DNA from: Aphrocallistes beatrix | Taxonomy: Eukaryota > Porifera > Hexactinellida > Sceptrulophora > Aphrocallistidae | Direction of reading: 5' to 3' | Assembly (NCBI GenBank): GCA_963281255.1 | Contig: OY725495.1 | Span: 4,216,001 to 4,280,000, forward strand | Length of the DNA: 64,000 nucleotides | Part shown: positions 42,071 through 52,895 of the stretch, piece by piece | How the letters are laid out: each line of letters starts with the position of its first letter | Numbering within the stretch: the first letter of the stretch is position 1 | The notes under the pieces: generated by a model | Databases searched by the model: none | Seen by the model: only the letters and a program-made list of their open reading frames with translations | What the model was told of the DNA's origin: nothing | Translations under genes and position numbers: made by a program

Positions 42071-42666
42071 TGTGAATGTCAGTAAATTCAGGGATTGTTT
42101 CAGTTCAGCAAAGGAAGCGAAATTAATACAGTCGAAATCGGGTTTTTTATCGCTGTCTTTATCAGTAGTAACTCGATTTCAAAGTAGTCAGGTTCTTTTA
42201 TCCTTTTTGTTGCCTACCCCAGTATACTGGGTTTGCATGGAAGGGGGCAATCTGGGATATTAAATATTTAAGGGGGGCAGGTACTGGATCACATCTCATC
42301 ATTTTATTTCTAAGGGGGAACTTTAATGAGCAAGGGGCACCCTCTATATGAAACTCTGGCCTAGCCTGTGAAATCAATTGGATTAAAGAGATAAATTTCA
42401 ACTGGATTAAACAATACCAGCAGTGAGTTAGCAAGAATATCACTATCTAGCTAACTTAAGGTTAAATGGGTAAAATAATGATATTCCAGAAACGAATAAT
42501 CTCTCCAATCAAAGCGATCAAAATTAAATTAATGAAAAATATAATAAAATTTAATTTTGCATTCGGAGTTAACATCATCATCATAAACTACTCATACACA
42601 GAATCCAGTATAATCTTGATATCAGTTTACTCAGTTTGAGTAATATTAAAGGGAATGAATAACTCA
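42071..42666. other. C2 3' flank
   Basis: No gene. About 42215-42420 contains GGGG/CCCC-rich DNA unlike its surroundings, possibly an unclassified insertion absent from the C1 flank. From 42560 the DNA mirrors the C1 3' flank. Confidence 0.45.
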
Positions 42667-44214
42667 TTATTTAGCAATAACGGCACAGGCCAGACTCTTC
42701 ATTCTCTCTCGTATCAGTCTAGGATGTCCCTGGTTCTCTCGGACACAATCGAAACCCGCACTGCCATCCTGTCCGCCGTAGCGGAGGAGGATAGCAGAGC
42801 CGCCAGGATGGAACTGAACAAACTCAGTCACGTCATACACCACCCCGTGTATGGCTACCCAGCAGTCGTGCACGTGCTTGTGCTGCTCCAGCTCCTCCCA
42901 ACTAATCTTAGGCAGAACCCCAGTCCTGACTGGAATCCTCTCACTCGGATCTTCAAACAGAGACTTTATCTTGTCGCTAGGAGAACCAGCTTGCAGTGCG
43001 AGAGAGCGGAGTTTCCTCTCAAAAAACTCTCCAACTAAACCGACTAACAATACGGTAGCTACCAAGAGGGAGATAACACAGATTATCAGTGAGGGGTGAG
43101 GATCACGAGTGATTGTCCCCGAGACTTGTTCCTCAGGCCAATACCCTAACAGAGAGAGAGCAGAGTAAGGGACATAGAGTGACACATAGAATATCAATAT
43201 GAACGCATAGTAGGTTACAGGGATACGAAGAGACTCCGTGACAAGAGTTCGAACAGAGTTGGAATACATCGAATACAACACAAACACAGCTGTCAAGGAT
43301 AGAACAGACTTAGCAAGAAACGAAATATGGAAAGCATGCATATGTGACATCAGGAATAGAATGGTATAACCACTCACAAACATCATCCATAGGTTACGAT
43401 GGCTACGAGCTTTCTCCACTAAAAGTGTGTGAGGCAGAATTAACATCTCTAAAAAAATCCTCCATACTACGTTCAGGTGTGAAGCAGTGAACATGAGACA
43501 GCCTTGAAACAGGAATAGAATTATCATGAAAAACCCGGGAAGATGCATCATCCCTCCTTCAGTAGGGTGGTACCAGAACGTGAACACGACTGTGAAAGCG
43601 TAGACATATCCGTGACAGCGTCTAGCCACATTCGTGAGGAGTGTGAGAGTGTCGCTGTTGGGAGAGAATCCCAGAATCAGTCCTCTTTCACTCTGCTGCA
43701 TCAGACAGGAGAGAGACAGAGCTACAATCACAGTTGTCATGGATGAAGCTTCAGGAATGTCTAGAGCTAGTCCGTCATACCAAGCATGCGTCTGGAAGAT
43801 TCGTAGCAGAATGAAGAAGAAGGTCCCGAGAATAGAAACGTAGTTCGTTGTTCCGAGTTGAGCGGACCACCCGCACCGATTGGGAGGGATGGGGTTAGGA
43901 CAATTCTGCTTCTCTTCACGATTGCTGAACTGACTCCAGACGATCATAGAGTTGACAAAGACGAGATGGAGAATGAAACACAGCCATGCAGACTTAGCAC
44001 GGATTCTGATCTTATGAGGGAATATGACACCAGTGAATGGGGAGAAGGAGATTGCTTCTGGACTAGGGAGAGATCTCCATCTGTACCAGAGAACTCCACG
44101 CCACACGGGAGTAGGAGGAAATGAGCTTCTCAATCGGGGAGACAAATACTCAATAATGAACAGAATAAGAATGCTCGTACAAACAAGAAATGTGAGACAA
44201 GTAGACTAGTCCAT
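42667..44214 (-). pseudogene. Multipass membrane protein with cytochrome b5 domain, copy C2, stop at codon 3
   Basis: From the counterpart of the C1 ATG (44214) codon 3 is TAG, where C1 has TCA. Beyond that stop the frame is open for over 500 codons, through several hydrophobic helices, the short (CT)5 run, and the C-terminal b5 domain with HPGG and the QGHP second-ligand candidate. The next internal Met (in NSMIVW) would drop about 90 residues, including the first membrane helix. Non-ATG initiation downstream of the stop cannot be excluded. C1 and C2 are thus broken at different places, so neither damage is ancestral. One heme-pocket-adjacent difference is LLRYGG here against LLRHGG in C1. 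Confidence 0.75.
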
Positions 44215-44776
44215 TAATCGCTAAAAAAAAATCAAATTTTAAATTATTCTAATCCAGAAAGAAGACTGGTATTGTAAATAATGAGATCTATAAAGAGGCG
44301 TGAATATAAATGTGTTGAAATTTCTACTAGTGGTTATTAGTTAAAAAAAACTTTTGCACATGCTGTAAATACTCGAATGGTTTCTGATCCTCGAATAATT
44401 CCCTCGAGGGTGATACTTTCGTCCCCTTAAAGTCTTACAGCTAATTCTTCCCTTTATTACCTTTAAATCTCGCGTCATTGTTGCATTACAAAATGGTTAA
44501 AAAGCGTGACATTTGAATGATTAACATCAGCGAAACGTTTGAAGTTTTGAACGGCTCCTTTTCTGGATAAGTAGTTAAGAATAAATTGAACTTTTGTTTA
44601 TCATTTAATTGCTACATGTAACATTATCAGTATTTGCATGGATAATCCAATGTTTCAATATAACTCACAGATCATAGAGGACTCTTGGATTATTAATGAA
44701 AATACATTAGGAATAGTAGAAATAAGTAAATATGAACATGAAATATTTAAGATGGAAATAATGTACGTAACTAAAA
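44215..44776. other. Spacer between C2 and T10 (inverted copy of 5145-5696)
   Basis: Reverse complement of the T2-C1 spacer. No gene. Confidence 0.7.
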
Positions 44777-46027
44777 TCAAATATTTTTGAAAATTCGAAC
44801 TGTAACCTCCAACTCCAAACTGTCTGATTCAACGAACTCTTCCAAATTTGTAGAGAGAGGAATTGAAGCTATTTTACGATCTGTCCAGGTATATTGCTCT
44901 TTATATACAACTATCAGAGGACTTTTGAAGATCAGAGAATTCTTGATGTCTCTATAACAAACTACTCGTGCGATAAAAATAGCTTTGAGAGGCCATTCTA
45001 ATGAATCATAATTATCTCCACCATAAAGATTGAAATGAATCATAAAGTTATGAGCATTTGAAAAATGATAGAACTTAAATCTATAACCTGCCACTGCATA
45101 GAAATCAGAAAATCTATAAAGGCGACGACGGCGCTTAGGTTGAAACTTCTTATCAAATTCACTTATAGTCCACAGCACTTTACTTTCGTGTCTGACTTGA
45201 ACATCTTGTTTCAATGATTCGATTTCTCCATCTTTAATTTTCAGCTCATTTTCCAAAGATTTGACTACTTTTTCAAGGAATTCAAACTTTTCAGCAAAAA
45301 CAGCGAGTTTCAGTTCAGTGTGTGTACGCCAATTCTCTTCCAAATGTTGCTTCAACTCTCGTCGTTTTAACCCCACCACTTCACACCTGTACTTCTCATA
45401 CGGACACACAACTGACTCTTCAGAACACTCACTCGAGAGATGAAACAAAATACTCTCGCGACGCACACGTGTCCCACATCCCAATTCACACAACACGAAT
45501 ACCTTCCCACACACCTTCACATGCTCTACCATCTCACACACCTGATGCACTCCCGAACAGTGCAAACACGCCTCTTTACGTTGGGAGCATTCCTCCCGCA
45601 CGTGCCTTTCCATCTCATCACGTGTTGTCACAACGCCACACAACAGCTGACACGACTCATTCACGTGACCACATGTAGTCAGGTGATTTTCCACAATCTC
45701 CAGCCTACCCAACCACCCACAGCCTCGATTGGATAAGGGACAGGCACACTTCAATGATAGAATTGTGTTACGGACGTTTGCATTTGGGAGAGATTGTTCT
45801 CTTTCTATAATACAACAAGAACACAACTGTTCTCCAGCTTTACCAATAGAAGCGTCTTTCATTATCCCTTTACATTTCAGACACGTTAGCATGCTATTTT
45901 CTCTCTCAGAAAGGTTTTCGGTTAGAATATCACTTCTGTATCCTCCCAATGAACCTCCCTCTAGCTTAACTCGACATAATTCAGTCCCTGTCTCAGGTTC
46001 TAACGATACACTTGTTCTTGTTGCCAT
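44777..46027 (-). CDS. TRAF-like protein, copy T10 (inverted sister of T2)
   Basis: 416 residues, differing from T2 at a limited number of positions. Leader P8 is S. RING remnant CLKC/CSCC with CIIEREQSLPNANV. In the finger block GCGWLG and DEMERHVREECSQRKEA are private changes, but TRVRRES keeps the family form that T2 lost. Coil and MATH share the T2-specific RRRRLY loop. It is the partner of T2 within the inverted M-T-C block. The frame is intact. Confidence 0.85.
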   Translation of the reverse strand: MATRTSVSLEPETGTELCRVKLEGGSLGGYRSDILTENLSERENSMLTCLKCKGIMKDASIGKAGEQLCSCCIIEREQSLPNANVRNTILSLKCACPLSNRGCGWLGRLEIVENHLTTCGHVNESCQLLCGVVTTRDEMERHVREECSQRKEACLHCSGVHQVCEMVEHVKVCGKVFVLCELGCGTRVRRESILFHLSSECSEESVVCPYEKYRCEVVGLKRRELKQHLEENWRTHTELKLAVFAEKFEFLEKVVKSLENELKIKDGEIESLKQDVQVRHESKVLWTISEFDKKFQPKRRRRLYRFSDFYAVAGYRFKFYHFSNAHNFMIHFNLYGGDNYDSLEWPLKAIFIARVVCYRDIKNSLIFKSPLIVVYKEQYTWTDRKIASIPLSTNLEEFVESDSLELEVTVRIFKNI

Positions 46028-46070
46028 CAATATCAGTTCAATTAGAAATGGATATCAACTCTCTAAATGC

Positions 46071-46078
46071 TTTTTATA
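46071..46078 (-). promoter_or_regulatory. Altered TATA box of T10
   Basis: At the usual 51-bp distance the - strand reads TATAAAAA instead of TATAAATA. Confidence 0.5.
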
Positions 46079-46224
46079 GAAAAACAGATTTTGATAAATT
46101 ATTATACATACTTACTTTCAAGATATTATTTGAAATTAGATATGGTAAGATTCATCGAATTAATAGCATAAATGTATATAATTAACTCGACCAAATTTTC
46201 AATAAAATATTTAACAAATGAGTA

Positions 46225-46290
46225 ATGACAACCTTTCAGCGCCCCCTGGGGGGCTCTACGGCCCACTTTGAGAATCACTGTGTTAGACTG
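46225..46290. mobile_element. hAT (Charlie-like) terminal remnant
   Basis: On the - strand CAGTGATTCTCAAAGTGG followed by GCCCCCCAGGGGGC resembles the ends of Charlie-like hAT MITEs. A related end (CAGTGGTTCTCAAACTT) is at 49754. No complete element is seen. Confidence 0.4.
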
Positions 46291-46414
46291 ATTGAATTAA
46301 TTACATAAAAAATATAATTAACTCGAAAAGAAATTTCTTTATTTAATAAATGAGTAATGAATAGGAAATGATACTTGTTAGAATCTCTAATTCTGAGAAT
46401 GGAACTGTTCAGTT

Positions 46415-47797
46415 TCAGGATTCATTCTCGTGAATAGACTTCTGCACTATAACCTGAATTCTCATCTCGATGTGTCCAGATGTCTCGGATCTCCATCCTA
46501 GCTTACTCACCACTCCATCTTCAAATTCGAGTGGCAGTCCAACTCTGTCCAGCTTTCCTAACGCGGGGGAAACACCGACAAAATACTCACTCAACTCTTC
46601 CCATTTACTTCTAGGCGCCAAACGCCATGTGCTCACACTCTTAGTGGACATTCCAGGCGCCAGTTTCAGTGCCAACCAACCGTAACCCAAACTCAAATGC
46701 CGGTTCCACCAATCCAAGCAATTCACTTCCAATAGAAGAATGGGATTGTGAGAGGTGTGAACTTCTGAACATTTCATAGGCGCCTTTAACTCATATTCGA
46801 ATAAATGACCAATGTTAATTGGTGGGAGAGAATTAGGAGAGAAAATGGACCAAATACTGAATGGAGATGAAGCTTGGTTTGTTAAACTTTCTTCTTTCTC
46901 GCCTGAAACCAATTCAAAAGCTCCTGACAAATCCAACTTGTACCTCACATACAGAGATGAGGTAGGGAAACCATGACAACAGGATATCTCTCCAAGAATG
47001 TGATAAATAGCTTCATCACTCTCCAAGTCTGTTCTACCAAACATTCCATCTCCAACTGCCCTTGATAGAGATCTGTTTTGTCGCTCAAACAATTCATTCA
47101 CGATATGTTCCTCTCTCTCCACATCTCTCATGGTTGGAGGTGTGGAGTCATTGCTGATTCTGAACTCCCAATTGTCTCCCACTGAATTCTCCATTCGAAC
47201 CCATCTCTCTGAGAAATCCGGGACCACTCTCACAACTCCTTCTTCCACGAGAGTAACGGTACACAGCACAGACTCGTCTGGTTTCGTAGCTTCCTTTCTC
47301 CTCAAATCGGACATTACGTACATTTTCATCTTTTCATCTTTCTCTTCTGTTTTTGTGGGTAGATTGATGATTGGATTTGTATCTGGTTTGGAATGTGAAG
47401 TTGTTCTCCTCGTTTTAGCCATTTTTCGTGTATTCAGTTTCTCGTCTGTTAGAATATTTGAATTTACTCCCGTCACGTCGTCAAAATAATCGACATCTGT
47501 GTAGGAGAATAGTCGACCGTTTGGTCTTGTTCCAGTCTCTCTCATTTCTACGATTCTAGCGTGATAGTTGTGAGCTAGAGGAGTGAAACAATATCTTTCA
47601 TCGCTATACAACTCCTCTTCACACTGACTGAACACCTTTTCTTGCCATTTGAAGTGCCAAGTTTCAGACTCTGGTTGGTAAATGTTATCTGAGACATTTT
47701 GTTGTTGGTTTTGGAGAGAGAAGAGAGGAGACAATCTTCTGAGTTCTATTTTTATAACGAAATTTTTGAGATCTCCTTTGAAGTGATACAGTGCCAT
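46415..47797 (-). CDS. MKS1-like B9-domain protein, copy M5 (intact)
   Basis: 460 residues, the second intact copy. It differs from M2 by few residues, such as I15 for M15, SQCEEELY for SQYEEELY, FPTSS for FSTSS and SLTNQ for SFTNQ. The GAGA run is one repeat shorter than in M1/M4. MKS1-type N-terminus, B9 domain and tail are complete. T10 lies 385 bp downstream; the enlarged gap holds the hAT remnant and a partial repeat of the M 3' flank. It is the inverted partner of the broken M1. Confidence 0.82.
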   Translation of the reverse strand: MALYHFKGDLKNFVIKIELRRLSPLFSLQNQQQNVSDNIYQPESETWHFKWQEKVFSQCEEELYSDERYCFTPLAHNYHARIVEMRETGTRPNGRLFSYTDVDYFDDVTGVNSNILTDEKLNTRKMAKTRRTTSHSKPDTNPIINLPTKTEEKDEKMKMYVMSDLRRKEATKPDESVLCTVTLVEEGVVRVVPDFSERWVRMENSVGDNWEFRISNDSTPPTMRDVEREEHIVNELFERQNRSLSRAVGDGMFGRTDLESDEAIYHILGEISCCHGFPTSSLYVRYKLDLSGAFELVSGEKEESLTNQASSPFSIWSIFSPNSLPPINIGHLFEYELKAPMKCSEVHTSHNPILLLEVNCLDWWNRHLSLGYGWLALKLAPGMSTKSVSTWRLAPRSKWEELSEYFVGVSPALGKLDRVGLPLEFEDGVVSKLGWRSETSGHIEMRIQVIVQKSIHENES

Positions 47798-47824
47798 ACT
47801 TAGCTAATGAATCTATGTCCAATA

Positions 47825-47832
47825 ATTTTATA
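47825..47832 (-). promoter_or_regulatory. TATA box of M5
   Basis: TATAAAAT, 35 bp before the M5 ATG on the - strand. Confidence 0.5.
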
Positions 47833-48204
47833 AATCTGTACACACAGAGTTGGTTAATCTCTCAGTGCATTAATCTCGCATAAACCTAGGAATGTTGCTT
47901 AATTGTTTTTGGTTAATTTTAGGCGGGAAAGTTACTATAATTAGAATATATCTCAAAGCTAACTGGGTATTAAAAGAAATAATCCGGAAATTAGGTATAT
48001 TAAGAATAAATTGAACCTCTGTAGATTTTATTACAAAATTGCTACATGTAACATTATCAGTATTTTACATGGATAATCCAATGTTTCAATATAACTCACA
48101 GATCATAGAGGACTCTAGGATTAGTGAAAATACATTAAGAATAGTAGAATGCCTAAATGTAAACAAAAAAAGATTTAGAAAACAAAACGTCGTACGCAAC
48201 TAAA
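47833..48204. other. Spacer between T11 and M5
   Basis: No gene. It is repeated almost exactly at 54559-54930 between T13 and M6, so the T11-M5 and T13-M6 arrangements are duplicates of one block. Confidence 0.75.
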
Positions 48205-49614
48205 TTAAATATTTCTAAGAATTCGAACTGTAAACTCCAACTCCAAACTGTCCGATTTGATGAACTCTTTCAAATCTGTAGAGAGAGGAATTGAAGCTAT
48301 TTTATGACGTGACGAAATATCTGTATATTGCTTTTTAGATAAAACTATCAGAGGACTTTTGAAGATCAGAGAATTCTTGGTGTCTCTATGACAAACCACT
48401 CGTGTGATGAAAATAGCTTTGAAAGGCCATTCTAATGAATCATAATTAACTCCTCTTCTAGCATCGAATTCAATTATAAAATTATGAGCATCAGAATAAT
48501 GAGTCAACTTAAATCTATAACCTGCAACTACATAGAAATCTGAACGATATTCGTCAGAATATAAATATCCGAGTTTTGGCTTAAACATCTTTGCAAATTC
48601 AGTTATAGTCCACTTCACTTTACTTTCATGTCTGACCTGAACATCTTCTTTCAACGATTCGATTTCTTTAACGTTTATCTTCAGTTGATTTTCTAAATAT
48701 TCGATCTTTTTTTCGAGTAACTCATCCTTTTTCACAATCTTATCAAAACTTAATTGACTTTCTTCAAACTTCTCTTCCAAAGCAATCCTCTTTTCCATTT
48801 CGATTCTCGTTTTAGACTCTGAACTTTCCTTCTGTTTTTCTAGGAATTCAATCTTCTTAACAGAATTCTCGAACTTTTCTTCCATTGTAATGAGTCTCAG
48901 TTCTGTGTGTAGAGATCTATTCTCTTCCAAATGTTGCTTCAACTCTCGTCGTTTTAACCCCACCACTTCACACCTGTACTTTTCATACGGACACACAACT
49001 GACTCTTCAGAACACTCACTCGAGAGATGAAACAAAATACTCTCGCGACGCACACGTGTCCCACATCCCAATTCACACAACACGAATACCTTCCCACACA
49101 CCTTCACATGCTCTACCATCTCACACACCTTATGCACTCCCGAACAGTGCAAACACGCCTCTTCACGTTGGGAGCATTCCTCCCGCACGTGCCTTCCCAT
49201 CTCATCACGTGTTGTCACAACGCCACACAACAGCTGACACGACTCATACATGTGACCACATGTAGTCAGGTGATTTTCCACAATCTCCAGCCTACCCAAC
49301 CACTCACAGCCTCGCTTGGATAAGGGACAGGCACACTTCAATGATAGAATTGTGTCACGGACGTTTTCATTTGGATTCATCTGTTCATCTTTTAGCTTAC
49401 AACAAACGCACATCTGTTTTCCTTTGTTGGAAATCGATGCGTCTTTCATTATTCCTTCACATCTGAAACACTTTAGCATTCTATCTTCTCTCTCAGAAAG
49501 GTTTTCGGTGAGAATATCACTTCTGTATCCTCCCAATGAACCTCCCTCTAGCTTAACTCGACATAACTCAGTCCCTGTCTCAGGTTCTAACGGTACACTT
49601 GTTCTTGTTGCCAT
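48205..49614 (-). CDS. TRAF-like protein, copy T11, longest coil
   Basis: 469 residues. The coil (about 233-337) is the longest here, with two related insert blocks (KIEFLEKQKESSESKTRIEMEK-like, then ALEEKFEESQLSFDKIVKK); the first occurs in T6 and the second in T8. RING remnant CFRC/CVCC, with M68 for L and linker KLKDEQMNPNENV. The MATH domain has YLYSDEYRSDFY and the YTDISSRHK loop, and ends RILRNI. T13 is a 3' fragment of a close sister copy. Confidence 0.85.
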   Translation of the reverse strand: MATRTSVPLEPETGTELCRVKLEGGSLGGYRSDILTENLSEREDRMLKCFRCEGIMKDASISNKGKQMCVCCKLKDEQMNPNENVRDTILSLKCACPLSKRGCEWLGRLEIVENHLTTCGHMYESCQLLCGVVTTRDEMGRHVREECSQREEACLHCSGVHKVCEMVEHVKVCGKVFVLCELGCGTRVRRESILFHLSSECSEESVVCPYEKYRCEVVGLKRRELKQHLEENRSLHTELRLITMEEKFENSVKKIEFLEKQKESSESKTRIEMEKRIALEEKFEESQLSFDKIVKKDELLEKKIEYLENQLKINVKEIESLKEDVQVRHESKVKWTITEFAKMFKPKLGYLYSDEYRSDFYVVAGYRFKLTHYSDAHNFIIEFDARRGVNYDSLEWPFKAIFITRVVCHRDTKNSLIFKSPLIVLSKKQYTDISSRHKIASIPLSTDLKEFIKSDSLELEFTVRILRNI

Positions 49615-49657
49615 CAATATCAGTTCAATTACAAATCAATATCAATTCTCTAAATGC

Positions 49658-49665
49658 TATTTATA
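49658..49665 (-). promoter_or_regulatory. TATA box of T11
   Basis: TATAAATA on the - strand, 51 bp before the ATG. Confidence 0.6.
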
Positions 49666-50721
49666 GAAAAAACACATCATTTTGAATACATATACGCTCA
49701 AGGATATTTAAGTTGAAATCAGATATGGCACAGAATAAAACTTGAAATTAAATAAACCAGTGGTTCTCAAACTTCATACCAGAATAACCAATATTTAAAA
49801 TGATAGAGACACCCCCAGTGGGGTTCAGGCTGAGAGTACTTCAAAATATGCTTAATTTGCAAAACCTTTCAAAAATATATTTTTTAAATCTTGATGGTAA
49901 TACAAAATACCAAAACTATGTAAAATCTTTGTCGGGGGTGCATTGCCCCTGCATTGGCGTTAGATCTAACGCCGTAGTAGATTTCTTATTTAACAAATGC
50001 TTAAAATTGCTAAACAAATTCTTTTACTTTCAAGTTTGCACACTTTTACAGAGAAAAATAGTATACTTAATTAGTTAATTAATTAAGGATAACATTCTGT
50101 GAAATAGGTCGATTCTGAATATTTTTTTTAAAAACTTGATTAGGCGTGAACTTTTTAAACAATCTTATTCTTCACCTAAAACCTCCAAAAGGACTCTGAG
50201 TGCTTTGGGAGTCTCAAAATCCTCACATTGACCAACAATCTACAAAGGGATTTTTGCGGCGTTTCCAACGCCATTACTTTCTTGAGCAAAATTCAGCGAG
50301 TTTTCAAGCTATCTTGATTCTCTCGACATAAATCAATAGACACAGAATTGGCTCAGCTTTTACCTTAGCTATTTATAATAGAGATAGGAGACAGGAAAAT
50401 GGCGGGTCTTTTTAAGTAGGAAGCTTTTACCCAATTCATGGATTTTTTTGAAATTTTAAGAATCGATTTCACTGAATTTTATAATATCCCTAAAGGAGTA
50501 CTCATCACATAATAATATTTCCCCATGCCCTTAATCGACCTAAATTCATCAAACCAATATTTCCACTACTTTTCTAGAGCTATGAAAATCACCATTTAAG
50601 AAGGGGTGCACTTCCGAGAGGAATTTGCAATAAATTTCATGGACAAGTCTAAGCTAAAAGTATCGACCTCTATGATAGGATAAATGTGAATAGTGTTCTG
50701 TGCGATCAATCTTATTAGTTA
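49666..50721. other. Spacer between T11 and a Helitron-like element
   Basis: No gene. It contains a Charlie-like end at about 49754 and, at 50500-50690, a repeat (GACAAGTCTAAGC..AAAAGTATCGACC) shared with 55227-55330 and 58235-58330. At 50520-50550 there is a relative of the palindrome at 63671. Confidence 0.5.
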
Positions 50722-51167
50722 CAAGCGCGCTTCGCTTGCTTGCGCTGCGCGGCTGGCGGACACTTAGTGTCCGCCGGAGGCTCCCTTCGGTCGCCTGGAG
50801 GTGACATTGGTTAATTATAAGGGAGATATCATCTCTAAATATGTCCATCTTATTTTGATGAGTAATGATGACGTCATAGCAAAGTGATGAGTCATCATTT
50901 TTTGATGATAGTTGCATCATATGTGTGACGTGTTAGGATACAGATTCTATTAAAATTTCAGCCTTCTATCTCCTATAATGGTTGAGTTATGCCCGAATAA
51001 CTGTGTTGCTTAACTTTTAAAAATGTGACAATGACGTCATAATTGCATGATGAGTCGACATTTTCGTCTGAGCTCAGAACTTACTGGAGCCATAGCCAAA
51101 AGACTCCCACATGCCAAAAATCAGCTTTCTGCGCCCGGCAGTTTCTTCAATCAATTCGTTACAGAGA
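50722..51167 (-). mobile_element. Helitron-like element (type 2)
   Basis: Reads TCTCTGTAACGAATTG after an A on the - strand, holds two TGACGTCA palindromes (about 50868 and 51028), and ends in the full hairpin cluster and GCGCGCTTG before a T. About 80% similar by eye to 10744-11206. Confidence 0.6.
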
Positions 51168-51357
51168 TAGATATATATACACACATATAGATTAATCGAG
51201 TTTTAATAGTAAGGATCCTTTATAGGACATTGGCTATTCAACGATCTTGAGGTTTCCTAGAGTTTATTACGATAGATGAATGAATGAAAATGCATTAGGA
51301 ATAGTAGAAATATGTGAATGTCAACAAGAAACAAGCAAATAATGTACGTTACTAAAA

Positions 51358-52608
51358 TCAATTATTTTTTAGAATTCGAACTGTAAACTCCAACTCCAAA
51401 CTGTCTGATTCAATGAACTCTTTCAAATCTGTAGAGAGAGGAATTGAAGCTATTTGATGAAAGAACGGATCATATCCCTCTTTAGATAAAACTATCAGAG
51501 GACTTTTGAAGATCAGAGAATTCTTGATGTCTCTATGACAAACCACTCGTGTGATAAAAATAGCTTTGAAAGGCCATTCTAATGAATCATAATTAACTCC
51601 ACTACCAGGACAAAAAGAAATCACAAAATTATGAGTATCAGAATGATGAAGGAAAATAAATGTATAACCTGCAATTACATAAAAATCAGAATGACTATAG
51701 CGAATTTTAGGCTTGAACTTCATAACAAATTCATTTATAGTCCATTTCACTAAACTTTTATGTCTGACCTCAACATTCATCAATATTTCAATTTCTCTGT
51801 CTTTCATATACATTTCATTTTCCAAAGATTCGATTTTTTTTTCAAACTTTTTCATGGAATTTATAAACGATTCTTCCAAATCAGTGAGCTTCAGTTCATT
51901 GTGTGCACGCCAATTCTCCTCCAAATGTTGTTCCAGCTCTCGTCGTTTCAACCCCACCACTTCACACTTGTACTTCTCATACGGACACACAACTGACTCT
52001 TCAGAACACTCACTCGAGAGATGAAACAAAATACTCTTGCGACGCACACGTGTCCCACATCCCAATTCACACAACACGAATACCTTCCCACACACCTTCA
52101 CATGCTCTACCATCTCACACACCTTATGCACTCCCGAACAGTGCAAACACGCCTCTTCACGTTGGGAGCATTCCTCCCGCACGTGCCTTCCCATCTCATC
52201 ACGTGTTGTCACAACGCCACACAACAGCTGACACGACTCATACACGTGACCACATGTAGCCAGGTGATTTTCCACAATCTCCAGCCTACCCAACCACTCA
52301 CAGCCTCGCTTGGATAAGGGACAGACACACTTCAATGATAGAATTGTGTTACGGACGTTTACATTCGGACTCATCTGTTCATCTTCTCGCTTACAGCAAC
52401 CACATAATTGCTCTCCAATGTTAGAAAGAGAAGCATCTTTCATTATTCTATTACATCTCGTACATTTGTAGATAGCTCCTTCTCTCTCAGAAAAGTTTTC
52501 GGTTAGAATGTCACTTCTGTATCCTCCCAATGAACCTCCCTCTAGCTTAACTCGACATAACTCAGTCCCTGTCTCAGGTTCTAACGGTACACTTGTTCTT
52601 GTTGCCAT
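51358..52608 (-). CDS. TRAF-like protein, copy T12
   Basis: 416 residues. Leader L39 is F; RING remnant CTRC with R54 for G (NRIMKD), and CGCC. Finger changes are minor (NHLATCG, TRVRRKS, KYKCE). The coil (about 233-283) has its own sequence, LTDLEESFINSMKKFEKKIESLENEMYMKDREIE. The MATH domain reads IRYSHSDFYVIAGYTFIFLHHSDTHNFVISF with the short loop EGYDPFFHQ. The last residues are LKNN. It stands downstream of M6, with the orphan exon at 52896 in between. Confidence 0.85.
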   Translation of the reverse strand: MATRTSVPLEPETGTELCRVKLEGGSLGGYRSDILTENFSEREGAIYKCTRCNRIMKDASLSNIGEQLCGCCKREDEQMSPNVNVRNTILSLKCVCPLSKRGCEWLGRLEIVENHLATCGHVYESCQLLCGVVTTRDEMGRHVREECSQREEACLHCSGVHKVCEMVEHVKVCGKVFVLCELGCGTRVRRKSILFHLSSECSEESVVCPYEKYKCEVVGLKRRELEQHLEENWRAHNELKLTDLEESFINSMKKFEKKIESLENEMYMKDREIEILMNVEVRHKSLVKWTINEFVMKFKPKIRYSHSDFYVIAGYTFIFLHHSDTHNFVISFCPGSGVNYDSLEWPFKAIFITRVVCHRDIKNSLIFKSPLIVLSKEGYDPFFHQIASIPLSTDLKEFIESDSLELEFTVRILKNN

Positions 52609-52651
52609 CGATATCAGTTCGATTACAAATGAATATCAATTCTCTAAATGC

Positions 52652-52659
52652 TATTTATA
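52652..52659 (-). promoter_or_regulatory. TATA box of T12
   Basis: TATAAATA on the - strand, 51 bp before the ATG. Confidence 0.6.
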
Positions 52660-52895
52660 GAAAACAGACTTTGATACTATACTTTCAAGATAACATTAGA
52701 AATTAGATATGGCAAGACTCTTGGTTAATTGCATAAATTAATCTAATTTACTCAAGTAAATCTGGGGATGCTAAGAAGTGGTTTTGAACTTTTGGCGCAA
52801 AACAAATGCTCGCAATCGATTCAGAATTATGTAAAAACCTTTGTTTAATCTTTAAGTTACTTAAGGCAAAACTAAACATTTTCAAATTTTCCCAG

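Larger units (their letters stand above)
42560..47832 (-). repeat. Right arm of the large inverted duplication (M5-T10-C2)
   Basis: Counterpart of 2220-7380. Differences include a hAT remnant between T10 and M5 and independent lesions in the C and M genes. Confidence 0.85.

Noticed and set aside
7672..50799. GC-rich hairpins as possible tRNA or structured RNA genes
   Set aside because: No tRNA cloverleaf, A/B boxes or CCA-proximal pattern; they sit at element ends and drift freely.
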